Numbered from the stretch's first letter, positions 35,628 through 43,188 are shown. The stretch is DNA of 46,026 nucleotides from Spirochaetaceae bacterium (GCA_017936665.1 JAGBFB010000013.1:1-46026), one strand, 5' to 3'. The notes: generated from the sequence alone by a model not told the origin. A program made the numbers and translations.

Positions 35628-37106
35628 CTACTTAACAACATAGTTTGCATAAATTTGATAGCTACTATTCTCTTTATTTGAAACACCGATAGAAATTTCT
35701 TTTACATTCTTTGGAATTGTAACTTCACCAGAAAAAAATCCAGTTCCATCGTCTGTTAATTTATTATATTTATTTCCACAGATTACTGTTACAATTTTTT
35801 TACCTTCAACTTTTATTTTAAAGTTGTAAGTTTGCCCTGCAACAAGAGGCATTGTTTTTGGCTCAAGGATTTTTGCTGTACCTCCTGTAATCGAATATAA
35901 AGTAGGATAGCGAACAGAATTTATTCCAGTTGATTCAATTAAAAATGAACCACAACTGTTTCCTCGTTGTTCACCGTTCTTCCAATAAAAAATTGAAACA
36001 GAATATTTTGCAACTTGTGGTAAACTAAATGTAGCACAATCATCTTCAACTAAAACTCTGTTTTTAACAATTTGATTTGAAGATAAATTTGCAATTTCAA
36101 AAGTAAAACTATATCCATCTTTCATTTTATAATTTAAAACAAATGTTCCATCAGCTAAATTATATTTTTTTAAATCAGGCGAAAAATTTTCTGCTAAGTC
36201 AAAAAACTTAGGTTGCAAATCTGGTAAATTAAAAAATTCATCAAAAGATAAAACATCTTTTAAAAGTTGATAAGATTTTTCTTCTGGAAAGTGAGTATAA
36301 ATAAAATGTTCTGGTTTTAAGAAAAGCCAATCTGTATTATATCGCTGAACAGAAGTGCGACCATTCATATATCCTGAATCCCAAGTTGCATCAACCAAAT
36401 ACCACTTTCCTTCAACTTGTACAATATTCCAAGCATGATTTGAATCATAAATATTTTTTTCAGTTTCTAATGAAGTTCCAACACCACGAGCATATCCATG
36501 AACTTTATGACAAGGAATTTTTAACTCATCACAAAATTGTTTGTAAACAGTTGCATAACCTTCACAAACAGCAAGTCCAGTTTTTAAAACTGAATAATAA
36601 TCTTGATTTGGAATTTTTCCTGCCCAAAAACTTGCAGCATCATATTTTATCAAAAGAGCTGTGATATCATGAGCAAGTTTTGCTTTTTCAAAATCATTCT
36701 GTGCAACTTCATTAATTTTTTTACAAACTTCTCTAATGTAACTTTCAGGATTTGTTTTTCTCAAATTTTCCATTGTAGAATTTTTTTTGATTGCTTTCAT
36801 ACTTTCGTCTGCTTTATCAGTACGATAAGAATAGGCTTTTTCGTAAGATGAGGGTGTTGAAAAATTCGTTATTTTTGTAGAAGTTTGTGATTGTGGTTTT
36901 GGTAAACTTGGTAAACGAGTTCCTTCCATTGAAGGATAATCCTTTTGAGATTTTTCATTACTTTTAGAAAAAGCTTCTCCAAAACTTTCCAATCCAAAAG
37001 AAATATCATATATAATTTCTTTAAAAGTTTGACAACCAAAAAGTCCCAAACTAAAAACAATAAAAAAAATAATACTAAAAAACCTGTTACTAATAGAATT
37101 TTTCAT
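35628..37106 (-). CDS. Transglutaminase-like lipoprotein
   Basis: A 492-residue lipoprotein with lipobox LFGC (Cys25). The core is a transglutaminase/cysteine-protease-like domain (about 130-245) with the catalytic triad in order: Cys in GLAVCEGYATVYKQFC near 180, His in SNHAWNIVQVEGKWYLVDATW near 222 and Asp near 238. A C-terminal beta-sandwich region follows (about 330-492). Such secreted proteins probably cross-link or cleave isopeptide bonds in the envelope. It is the first gene of the envelope run that continues with the 440-residue protein, the macroglobulin and PbpC. AAGGAAGG precedes the ATG. Confidence 0.9.
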   Translation of the reverse strand: MKNSISNRFFSIIFFIVFSLGLFGCQTFKEIIYDISFGLESFGEAFSKSNEKSQKDYPSMEGTRLPSLPKPQSQTSTKITNFSTPSSYEKAYSYRTDKADESMKAIKKNSTMENLRKTNPESYIREVCKKINEVAQNDFEKAKLAHDITALLIKYDAASFWAGKIPNQDYYSVLKTGLAVCEGYATVYKQFCDELKIPCHKVHGYARGVGTSLETEKNIYDSNHAWNIVQVEGKWYLVDATWDSGYMNGRTSVQRYNTDWLFLKPEHFIYTHFPEEKSYQLLKDVLSFDEFFNLPDLQPKFFDLAENFSPDLKKYNLADGTFVLNYKMKDGYSFTFEIANLSSNQIVKNRVLVEDDCATFSLPQVAKYSVSIFYWKNGEQRGNSCGSFLIESTGINSVRYPTLYSITGGTAKILEPKTMPLVAGQTYNFKIKVEGKKIVTVICGNKYNKLTDDGTGFFSGEVTIPKNVKEISIGVSNKENSSYQIYANYVVK

Positions 37107-37122
37107 AAAAACCTTCCTTAAA

Positions 37123-37151
37123 ATTATCTAAAATACATATTTATTACGCAA
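37123..37151 (-). promoter_or_regulatory. Promoter of the transglutaminase operon
   Basis: On the minus strand TTGCGT (37146-37151), a 17-nt spacer and GATAAT (37123-37128). One of the repeated TATTTATTAC motifs lies in the spacer. Confidence 0.42.
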
Positions 37152-37314
37152 CTTGATGATAAAAAGCAAAAAACCAACATTAACAAAAAATAATTTATTT
37201 TACGAAACATAATTCACCTCGTTAAAAGTATATTTATTACTGATTAAGTTTATTATAACACTAATATTTTTATTTTCAAGGTATATTTGATAACCTTTTA
37301 GGTATATTTATTAC
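37134..37314. repeat. Four copies of a GTATATTTATTAC motif
   Basis: Copies lie at 37134-37147 (one base different), 37228-37240, 37281-37293 (GATAA ending) and 37302-37314, all in the same direction. The last three start 53 and 21 nt apart, close to whole helical turns. They fill the divergent region between the transglutaminase gene and an XRE regulator gene and look like operator sites. The rest of the interval is AT-rich with no other feature. Confidence 0.5.
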
Positions 37315-37360
37315 TTAAATAACTGTTTATTTTGTTTTTTTTTTACATAATAATTATATT

Positions 37361-37768
37361 GTGGAACAAAACGAAAATGAATTAATCGATATTGCTAAAC
37401 TTTTTGGAGAAAATTTACGCAAACTTAGAAAAGAAGCAAACTTAACACAGGAACAACTTTCAGAAAAATTAGAAATAAGTCAAAAACATCTTTCTAAAAT
37501 TGAAACGGGAAATCAATTTGCATCAGCCCAGTTGATTTCAAAAATTGCAAACATTTTGGAATTAAATCCTTCTCAATTATTTGAAATTTTAGATGAAACA
37601 ACTCCTACAAAAAAATTAGTAAATAAAATTGTTTCAAGAGTTACTACAAATATGATGATTGAAATAAAAAGACAAAACGATATTCTTTACAATAAACTTC
37701 ACCAAGAAATAGAAGAAATTAAGAATTCTAACACACCTAAAAAAGATATCTTTGGATTTCCACTTTAA
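37361..37768 (+). CDS. XRE-family transcriptional regulator
   Basis: A 135-residue protein with an N-terminal HTH_3 domain (about 12-66): FGENLRKLRKEANLTQEQLSEKLEISQKHLSKIETG is the canonical helix-turn-helix. The C-terminal half (75-135) is helical and may dimerise. It starts at a GTG with no ribosome site; AT-rich -10-like boxes lie within 10-15 nt upstream, so the transcript has little or no leader. It is divergent from the envelope operon. The repeated motif between them suggests it may control one or both promoters. Confidence 0.85.
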   Translation: MEQNENELIDIAKLFGENLRKLRKEANLTQEQLSEKLEISQKHLSKIETGNQFASAQLISKIANILELNPSQLFEILDETTPTKKLVNKIVSRVTTNMMIEIKRQNDILYNKLHQEIEEIKNSNTPKKDIFGFPL

Positions 37769-37818
37769 TAAAAAAAGTCGGCTAAGCAATTTCTCAACAG
37801 AAACCTTAAACCGACTTT
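37768..37818 (-). terminator. Terminator of the TM2-like gene
   Basis: AAAGTCGG (37774-37781) and CCGACTTT (37811-37818) form an 8-bp stem with inner TTTC/GAAA pairing. A T-run follows on the minus strand. It may also end the convergent XRE transcript. Confidence 0.75.
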
Positions 37819-37839
37819 GTAAAAAAAGTTGTTCTTTAA

Positions 37840-38052
37840 TTAAACTAGAACAGTAACTTCTTTTTTTGCAAGAACACAAATTAAGTCAATAAGCCAAAGG
37901 ATTCCAACAAATCCACCTGTAAAAATTTGTAAAAGCCCAACAATAATTGGAAGAATTTTTCCACTTGTTAATCGGCGATAAATTCCATAAATATCATACA
38001 ATAATACCAAAAGAATTTTTAATCCCCAACTCATTTTAGATTTTTTTGCCAT
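37840..38052 (-). CDS. Small TM2-like membrane protein
   Basis: A 70-residue protein with two hydrophobic segments (about 9-25 and 34-60) separated by a basic turn, YGIYRRLTSG. The end FVGILWLIDLICVL resembles TM2-domain proteins, but the resemblance is partial. A longer frame upstream lacks a ribosome site. The ATG at 38052 has AGAGG and is preferred. It follows the transporter gene by 55 nt and may be co-transcribed. Function unknown. Confidence 0.65.
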   Translation of the reverse strand: MAKKSKMSWGLKILLVLLYDIYGIYRRLTSGKILPIIVGLLQIFTGGFVGILWLIDLICVLAKKEVTVLV

Positions 38053-38106
38053 ACAACAACCTCTTAAAAATAAAATTACTATCAAATAGTATAAACATAT
38101 TTTCCA

Positions 38107-39036
38107 TTATATTTGCTTATCTGTCAAATTTTTCTTTTTAAAATTTTTATTAAAAATTCCCGACAAAAATGAAAATTGAGTTTCAGATAAAATCAAAGCA
38201 AAGAAAATTAAACAGCAACCTAAAATCATTCTACCAGTTAAATATTCTTTTAAGAATATAATAGAACAAAGTACACCAAAAACCGCTTCAAAGGATAAAA
38301 GCAAAGAAGCCGTTGATGCTCTAACATATTTTTGGCAAACATTTTGTAACAAAAATCCTAACAGGGTGCTAAATAATCCAAGATACAACATCGAAACGAT
38401 TACATCTCCTCGTTGAATTTCTTGCAAAGGAAAATTTTCTCCCATAATAGGTGCTAAAATCCAGGAAAATAAAGCAGAAAAACCTAACTGTAGAATTGTT
38501 AATAAAACTGGGTCTTGATTTTGTGTATATCTTGAAATAAAAATGATGTGAATTGCAAAGAAAAATCCACAGACGATTGTAAGTAAATCCCCAATGTTTA
38601 TAGAAAAATCACCTTGCAAAGAAAGAAAACCAATTCCAACTAAAGCAATAATTGCTGCAACAACTGAATACCAAGATGGCTTTATTTTATTAAAAATCCA
38701 ATGTAAGAATGGAACCATCATCACATAAGTTGTGGTAAGAAAGGCATTTTTTCCTGCTGTTGTAAATTGAATTCCCACAGTTTGAAAAGCGTATGCCAAA
38801 AATAAAAATACGCCCAAAATCATTCCATGAAAAAAAGTTGATTTATCCATTTTTTTTAAGCGAGATAAAAATATCAAAGCCAAAACTACAGAAGCAATTG
38901 TAAATCTAAAAGCCAACATATAAATTGGAGGAATATAATCAACTGAATTTTTTACAACAACAAAGGCAAAACCCCAAATTATTGTAATCGAAATTAATCC
39001 TAAAGCACAAATAAAAGAACGAGTTTTTTCTGTCAT
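38107..39036 (-). CDS. DMT-superfamily (EamA) transporter
   Basis: A 309-residue protein with ten predicted membrane helices in two EamA repeats. The first begins ISITIIWGFAFVVVKN; the second has GLFSTLLGFLLQNVCQKYV and SFEAVFGVLCSIIFLKE. These are metabolite or drug exporters of unknown substrate. There is no Shine-Dalgarno sequence; the ATG lies six bases after a -10 element, so a leaderless mRNA is predicted. The gene sits directly outside the left 27-bp repeat of the accessory island. Confidence 0.92.
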   Translation of the reverse strand: MTEKTRSFICALGLISITIIWGFAFVVVKNSVDYIPPIYMLAFRFTIASVVLALIFLSRLKKMDKSTFFHGMILGVFLFLAYAFQTVGIQFTTAGKNAFLTTTYVMMVPFLHWIFNKIKPSWYSVVAAIIALVGIGFLSLQGDFSINIGDLLTIVCGFFFAIHIIFISRYTQNQDPVLLTILQLGFSALFSWILAPIMGENFPLQEIQRGDVIVSMLYLGLFSTLLGFLLQNVCQKYVRASTASLLLSFEAVFGVLCSIIFLKEYLTGRMILGCCLIFFALILSETQFSFLSGIFNKNFKKKNLTDKQI

Positions 39037-39042
39037 GATGTT

Positions 39043-39071
39043 ATGTTACAGAAAAATTGTGAAAAATTCAA
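39043..39071 (-). promoter_or_regulatory. Promoter of the EamA transporter, predicted leaderless start
   Basis: On the minus strand TTGAAT (39066-39071), a 17-nt spacer and TAACAT (39043-39048). The ATG at 39036 begins six bases later. Confidence 0.5.
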
Positions 39072-39098
39072 TTAAGGGAAAAAAGATAAAACTAATAG

Positions 39099-39125
39099 AT
39101 AAAAGAAAAGATGGACATAAGAAAA
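39099..39125 (+). repeat. Left 27-bp direct repeat of the accessory island
   Basis: Identical over 27 bp to 43185-43211; the shared core includes GAAAAGATGGACATAAG. The identity stops at both edges. It contains the -35 box of the DUF4160 promoter. Confidence 0.85.
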
Positions 39126-39140
39126 AAACTAGAGTATATT
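39112..39140 (+). promoter_or_regulatory. DUF4160 promoter, predicted leaderless start
   Basis: TGGACA (39112-39117, inside the 27-bp repeat), a 17-nt spacer and TATATT (39135-39140). The ATG at 39147 is at the expected transcription start, and no ribosome site is present. Confidence 0.6.
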
Positions 39141-39146
39141 TTTACT

Positions 39147-39398
39147 ATGCCTAGAGTATTTGAATTAGATGGATATAAATTTTTTTTCTTTTCAAACGAA
39201 GGAAATCCTTTAGAACCCTGTCATATTCATGTAAGGAAATCTGAAAATTTGGCTAAATTTTGGATTTTAGATTCAGCAATACTTGCAGACAATTATGGTT
39301 TTTCTGCCACAGAATTGGCTAAAATAAAAAATATTGCCAACGACAATATTACACTAATTAAGGAGACTTGGAATGAATTTTTCAATGGAAAATGCTAG
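39147..39398 (+). CDS. DUF4160 protein
   Basis: An 83-residue protein that starts MPRVFELDGYKFFFFSNEGN and continues EPCHIHVRKSENLAKFWI, the DUF4160 signature with its HIHV motif. An upstream ATG at 39111 lies inside the 27-bp repeat and would add 12 residues not seen in the family. The ATG at 39147 is preferred because a strong promoter places transcription exactly there. It overlaps the following DUF2442 gene by 26 nt. The two domains commonly occur together and have been considered toxin-antitoxin-like, but that is unproven. Confidence 0.85.
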   Translation: MPRVFELDGYKFFFFSNEGNPLEPCHIHVRKSENLAKFWILDSAILADNYGFSATELAKIKNIANDNITLIKETWNEFFNGKC

Positions 39399-39636
39399 AG
39401 CAAAAAAAATTTGGTTCGATGAAAATAATTTTTGGATTTTCTTAGTTGATGGAAGACAACTTTCAATCCCTAAAGCCTATTTCCCAAAATTAGAAAAAGC
39501 ATCTCCAAAAGAATTAAATGATTATGAATTAAGTGGAAATGGATTAGGCATCCATTGGGATTCCCTTGATGAAGATTTGTATGTACCAAACCTCTTAATT
39601 CAGTCAAATATAAAAACTGATAAAAAATTAGCGTAA
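39373..39636 (+). CDS. DUF2442 protein
   Basis: An 87-residue protein with the DUF2442 pattern: FWIFLVDGRQLSIPKAYFPKLEKASP, then ELSGNGLGIHWDSLDEDLYVPNLL. It begins inside the DUF4160 gene with a strong AAGGAGA six bases before the ATG. It is the likely DNA-binding or antidote partner of the DUF4160 protein by analogy with such pairs; this is inference. The two form a compact module at the left end of the island. Confidence 0.87.
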   Translation: MNFSMENARAKKIWFDENNFWIFLVDGRQLSIPKAYFPKLEKASPKELNDYELSGNGLGIHWDSLDEDLYVPNLLIQSNIKTDKKLA

Positions 39637-39668
39637 AAGTAATCAGTAGAATTGTAGTTTTTCTTCGT

Positions 39669-39710
39669 AAAACTCTCGACTTGCTACCGAGTTTTGCAAG
39701 ATTCTTTTTT
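39669..39710 (+). terminator. Possible terminator after the DUF4160/DUF2442 pair
   Basis: AAAACTC (39669-39675) and GAGTTTT (39689-39695) form a 7-bp stem. A run of six Ts begins about nine bases later, so function is uncertain. Confidence 0.35.
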
Positions 39711-39719
39711 ATATCTTTT

Positions 39720-39764
39720 CTAAATCGTTTATCAAATTGTTTACAACAGTTTGTTTGTCTTAAA
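39720..39764 (-). pseudogene. Remnant of an XRE-regulator gene tail
   Basis: About 45 nt on the minus strand resemble (roughly 80 percent by eye) the stretch at 40404-40448, which covers the end of the XRE gene and the bases after its stop. No gene body remains. It suggests that a related regulator once lay here and was lost. Confidence 0.35.
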
Positions 39765-39794
39765 AATAATAAAGGAACAAAAGACGGAATAACA

Positions 39795-39902
39795 ATGTGG
39801 GGAAAGTACAAAGGCGTTTGGGTTGGAGTAAAGAAAACTCATGGCAATATTGCAACAGTATTTCCAGATAGTAATCAATCTGATAAAAAGAAACGGAGGT
39901 AA
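39795..39902 (+). CDS. Short ORF resembling the end of a polymorphic toxin
   Basis: A 35-codon frame with ACGGA upstream and start MWGKYKGVWVGVKKTHG, continuing NIATVFPDSNQS and a basic KKKRR end. An IATVFP-type strand is common at the C-terminus of secreted RNase toxin domains, but no toxin core lies upstream; the frame only opens at 39681. The stop codon overlaps the CGGAGG of the next gene, which suggests both are translated. It is most likely a leftover toxin tip, or a small protein of unknown role. Confidence 0.4.
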   Translation: MWGKYKGVWVGVKKTHGNIATVFPDSNQSDKKKRR

Positions 39903-39906
39903 ATAA

Positions 39907-40347
39907 ATGCTTGAAGAAATTAAACAAGAATTGGATAAAATAAAAGATTGTTGGGAAACTCAAGATGGCATTTCTGATTCAGATTATTCCAAACTTGAAA
40001 AAAAGATTTTTGATTTAAAAGATGAAGAATCTTTTTCTACGATTATGACTTTGCTGATTAGTCTAAGAAAAAAAATCGGATTAGAAAATGATTGGCAAAC
40101 CGAACAATGGTGGGAAAATGTTTCAGATTTTATGTCTGAGCAAATTCTTGAAACAATTATTTTTATTTGTAGTGATTGTTTAGCAGATGATTTTATTTTA
40201 CTTTCTGAAATCTTTGAAGATATTACGCAAAAATCTAAAAGTAAAGATTTTGTAAGATGCATAGAAGAAACTTCAAAAAAATATTCTGCCGCATGTGAAG
40301 AAAATAATGTTTTTTCTGTGATTCAAGATTGCAAAAATTTTTTATAA
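39907..40347 (+). CDS. Acidic protein, possible immunity protein
   Basis: A 146-residue soluble, acidic, mostly helical protein (for example LEEIKQELDKIKDCWE, and WQTEQWWENVSDFM near 70). I do not recognise the family. A strong CGGAGG precedes the ATG and lies in the tail of the short toxin-like ORF 4 nt upstream. Size, acidity and position after a toxin-tip-like ORF fit an immunity protein kept after its toxin was lost. A terminator follows directly. Confidence 0.65.
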   Translation: MLEEIKQELDKIKDCWETQDGISDSDYSKLEKKIFDLKDEESFSTIMTLLISLRKKIGLENDWQTEQWWENVSDFMSEQILETIIFICSDCLADDFILLSEIFEDITQKSKSKDFVRCIEETSKKYSAACEENNVFSVIQDCKNFL

Positions 40348-40355
40348 TCTAAAAG

Positions 40356-40395
40356 TTTTCCATACCCTTATTATTTAGAGTATGGAAAGTTTTTG
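40356..40395. terminator. Terminator between the immunity-like and XRE genes
   Basis: TTTTCCATAC (40356-40365) and GTATGGAAAG (40380-40389) form a 10-bp stem with T-rich flanks on both strands. It serves two convergent genes. Confidence 0.7.
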
Positions 40396-40420
40396 AATCT
40401 TAGCTAAATCATTTACCAAA

Positions 40421-40783
40421 TTATTTATCACAGTCTTTTTTCTCTAAATTTTCTGCTAATTGTTCCATTAACTGTATTTTATCAGAGTCTAAGTTTTCAC
40501 ACTTTTCTATTAAATCATGATATTTGCGATATAAGCGAAGTTGTTTTTGTTCTGTTTCTTTTTGTGATGGGGATTTTGTGGTTTCTGTTCCATTTACCAA
40601 ATATTCAACACTCACACCTAAAACTTGGGCGATTTTTACGGCAGTTTCGGCGGAAGGGGTACTTCCAAGTTTTATTCCTTGACCTATATTCGTGAGACTA
40701 AAATTACAAGTTGTTGCTAAATATGTACGAGTGATTCCTAAATAATCTAGTTCATCAACCACGCGTTCCCAAAAATTACTCAT
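40421..40783 (-). CDS. XRE-family repressor (controller-like)
   Basis: A 120-residue HTH_3 protein. The helix-turn-helix (about 8-62) reads YLGITRTYLATTCNFSLTNIGQG then TPSAETAVKIAQVLGVSVEYLV. The C-terminal half is a Lys/Glu-rich coiled coil (about 75-118) suited to dimerisation. It is divergent from the methyltransferase gene, and three dyad operators lie between them, the nearest touching its own promoter. This is the arrangement of controller proteins in restriction-modification loci: autoregulation plus delayed expression of the other arm. Confidence 0.85.
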   Translation of the reverse strand: MSNFWERVVDELDYLGITRTYLATTCNFSLTNIGQGIKLGSTPSAETAVKIAQVLGVSVEYLVNGTETTKSPSQKETEQKQLRLYRKYHDLIEKCENLDSDKIQLMEQLAENLEKKDCDK

Positions 40784-40798
40784 TCTCTATATATAGTG

Positions 40799-40872
40799 TA
40801 AGAAATTTCTGACTAATTCACTAAAAACTAAGTAATTTCTGACAATATCCGATAAACTAAGTAATTACTGAG
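40799..40872. promoter_or_regulatory. Three regularly spaced dyad operators
   Basis: Repeats TAAGAAATTTCTGAC (40799), TAAGTAATTTCTGAC (40829) and TAAGTAATTACTGAG (40858) lie 30 and 29 nt apart, about three helical turns each. Their centres are palindromic: AGAAATTTCT and AGTAATTACT are perfect. They fill the divergent XRE/methyltransferase interval, the natural binding sites of an XRE dimer. Confidence 0.7.
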
Positions 40873-40919
40873 TTAAAAACAATTTACTCAATTTTTATTT
40901 ATTTTCAGGAAATTATTTT

Positions 40920-41981
40920 ATGGCAAATGCGAACTTAAAAAATGCAAAGAAACAAAAAAATGATGAATTTTATACACAATATCAAGATATTCAAAAAGAA
41001 GTAAATGCGTATCTTGAATATGATAATAATGTTTTTAGAGGAAAAACAATTTTACTTCCATGCGACGATCCAGAGTGGAGCAATTTTACAAAGTTTTTTG
41101 CTCAGAATTTTGAAAACTTTGGGATAAAAAAGTTGATTTCTACAAGTTTTGCGGTGGAATCAAAAAAAATGGATATTGATTACGAGCCAACTTTATTTGA
41201 AAGCATTGACCCAAGATTTGATAAATCTAAGACACGATGTAAGGGAAAAATTTTTACTCTTTCTCAAGATGAAAACCAGGACGGAAAAATCAACATTGAC
41301 GACTTAAAATGGAATTATCTTGACGGAGATGGGGATTTTAGAAGTGATGAAGTGAAAAAATTGCGTAACCAAGCCGACATCATCATAACGAATCCACCAT
41401 TTAGTTTGTTTCGGGAGTTTGTAGGGTGGATTATGGAAGCAAACAAGAAGTTTTTGATTATTGGGAATATGAATGCGATTACATACAAGGAAATTTTCCC
41501 TTTGATAAAAGAAAATAAAATGTGGCTTGGTGTTAGTATTCATAGTGGTGATAGAGAATTTGGTGTTCCTCAAAGTTATCCTCTAACTGCAGCATCTTTT
41601 AGAATTGATGAAAGTGGGAAGAAATTTATTCGTGTAAAAGGAGTTCGTTGGTTTACGAATTTTGAACATGGACGACGACATCAACCACTTTCTCTTATGA
41701 CAATGGAAGATAACATTAAGTTTTCCAAACATAAAGAAGTTCAAGGAATTGGATATCAAAAATACGACAACTACGATGCAATCGAAGTTCCTTTTTCAGA
41801 CGCTATTCCATCAGATTATGACGGAGTAATGGGAGTTCCAATTTCATTTTTAGATAAATACTGTCCAGAACAATTCGAGATAATCAAATTTCGAAAAGGA
41901 AATGATGATAAAGATTTATGTATAGATGGAAAATGTCCATATTTTCGTATCCTTATAAAAAAGAAAAGTGAAGGACGTTAG
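40920..41981 (+). CDS. EcoRI-type adenine-specific DNA methyltransferase
   Basis: A 353-residue member of the EcoRI_methylase family. Catalytic motif IV reads IIITNPPFSLFREF (NPPF about 158-161), preceded by the family block YLDGDGDFRSDEVKKLRNQAD and followed by FLIIGNMNAITYKEIF. An EF-hand-like loop, DENQDGKINIDDL, lies at about 117-129. It should methylate adenine N6 in a specific site; the target is unknown. It is divergent from the XRE gene and 46 nt before a DUF262-HNH nuclease gene, suggesting modification and restriction partners. Weak AGGA upstream. Confidence 0.9.
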   Translation: MANANLKNAKKQKNDEFYTQYQDIQKEVNAYLEYDNNVFRGKTILLPCDDPEWSNFTKFFAQNFENFGIKKLISTSFAVESKKMDIDYEPTLFESIDPRFDKSKTRCKGKIFTLSQDENQDGKINIDDLKWNYLDGDGDFRSDEVKKLRNQADIIITNPPFSLFREFVGWIMEANKKFLIIGNMNAITYKEIFPLIKENKMWLGVSIHSGDREFGVPQSYPLTAASFRIDESGKKFIRVKGVRWFTNFEHGRRHQPLSLMTMEDNIKFSKHKEVQGIGYQKYDNYDAIEVPFSDAIPSDYDGVMGVPISFLDKYCPEQFEIIKFRKGNDDKDLCIDGKCPYFRILIKKKSEGR

Positions 41982-42027
41982 TCCTGAACAAATCCGTGTG
42001 GCAATAAAACATCAAAGGAATAAATAA

Positions 42028-43188
42028 ATGAAAACAACATTAAAAACAGACATTACTATCAACGATATTTGTAAAGGTTTTACCTACAACGAACTTGAAG
42101 GAAAAGGTCTTTATGGACTTTCTGGAAAACTTACAATTCAGCCAGAATATCAACGAAACTACATTTACGCAGACGGAACACGAGATGTTGCTGTTATCGA
42201 ATCGATTTTGAAAGGCTATCCTCTTGGGATTTTATATTTTGTAAAAACTGGCGAAGATACTTTTGAAGTTTTGGACGGACAACAACGAATTACAAGCTTT
42301 GGACGTTATGTAATTGGAAAATTTGCTGTAAAAATTGATGGAATGGAAAATTATTTTTCTGGGCTTAATGAGGATTTGCAACAAAAAATCCTTGATACAA
42401 AACTTTTAATTTACGAATGTGAAGGTACAGAAACCGAAATAAAAGAATGGTTTAAAACTATAAATATTGCGGGAATTCCACTAAACGAGCAAGAACTTTT
42501 GAATGCGATTTATTCTGGAAAGTTTGTTACAGAAGCAAAACGTGAGTTTTCAAATAGTCAAAATTCAAATGTGCAAAAATGGAAGGCTTATGTAAAAGGT
42601 GATGTAAAACGACAAGATTTTTTGTCTTGTGCTTTTGACTGGGTAAGCAAGGGCGAAAAAGAAAAATATATGTCTGAACACAGAAATAGCGACAATATCA
42701 ATGAGTTAAAAACTCATTTTACAACTGTTATCGATTGGATTTCTGGAGTTTTCAAATCTGTAGAAAAAGAAATGTGTGGCTTAAAATGGGGTGAACTTTA
42801 CGAAAAATATGGAAAAAATCCATACAATCCAGATGAAGTTGATAAAAAACTAAAAGAACTTTACGCAGATGGTAGTGTAAAAAAGCGTAGTGGAATTTTT
42901 GAGTATATTTTGGGTGGGTGCGTTGATACTAAACTTCTAGAAATCCGTGTTTTTGAAGACCGTGATAAGCGGATTGTTTATGAAAATCAAACTAAACTTG
43001 CAAATGAGAATCAATTATCAAACTGTCCTTTGTGTGCAATTTCTGATAATGTAAATAAAACACGTATTTGGAAACTTTCTGAAATGGATGCTGACCATGT
43101 AACTGCTTGGAGCAAAGGTGGCTCAACTGATATTACTAATTGTCAAATGTTGTGCATAACTCACAATCGTGCAAAAGGGAATAAATAA
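42028..43188 (+). CDS. DUF262 plus HNH nuclease
   Basis: A 386-residue protein. The N-terminal DUF262 (ParB/GmrS-like) domain has [13 protein letters not shown] near 40 and the NTP-site motif [10 protein letters not shown] near 83-92. The C-terminal HNH domain (about 330-386) has CPLC, then [20 protein letters not shown] and [11 protein letters not shown], with the HNH residues and a CxxC/CxxH zinc pair intact. Known relatives are modification-dependent or phage-defence nucleases. Here a cognate methyltransferase lies next to it, so it is the likely restriction arm. AAGGA precedes the ATG. Its stop codon lies within the right 27-bp repeat. Confidence 0.88.
   Translation: MKTTLKTDITINDICKGFTYNELEGKGLYGLSGKLTIQPEYQRNYIYADGTRDVAVIESILKGYPLGILYFVKTGEDTFEVLDGQQRITSFGRYVIGKFAVKIDGMENYFSGLNEDLQQKILDTKLLIYECEGTETEIKEWFKTINIAGIPLNEQELLNAIYSGKFVTEAKREFSNSQNSNVQKWKAYVKGDVKRQDFLSCAFDWVSKGEKEKYMSEHRNSDNINELKTHFTTVIDWISGVFKSVEKEMCGLKWGELYEKYGKNPYNPDEVDKKLKELYADGSVKKRSGIFEYILGGCVDTKLLEIRVFEDRDKRIVYENQTKLANENQLSNCPLCAISDNVNKTRIWKLSEMDADHVTAWSKGGSTDITNCQMLCITHNRAKGNK

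Noticed and set aside
39111-39146. Upstream ATG of the DUF4160 gene
   Set aside because: It would add 12 residues from the 27-bp repeat that the family lacks, and it lies upstream of the predicted transcription start.
39681-39794. Upstream extension of the short toxin-like ORF
   Set aside because: The added residues have no toxin features and lie over a regulator-tail remnant and a terminator-like stem; the ATG at 39795 has the better ribosome site.
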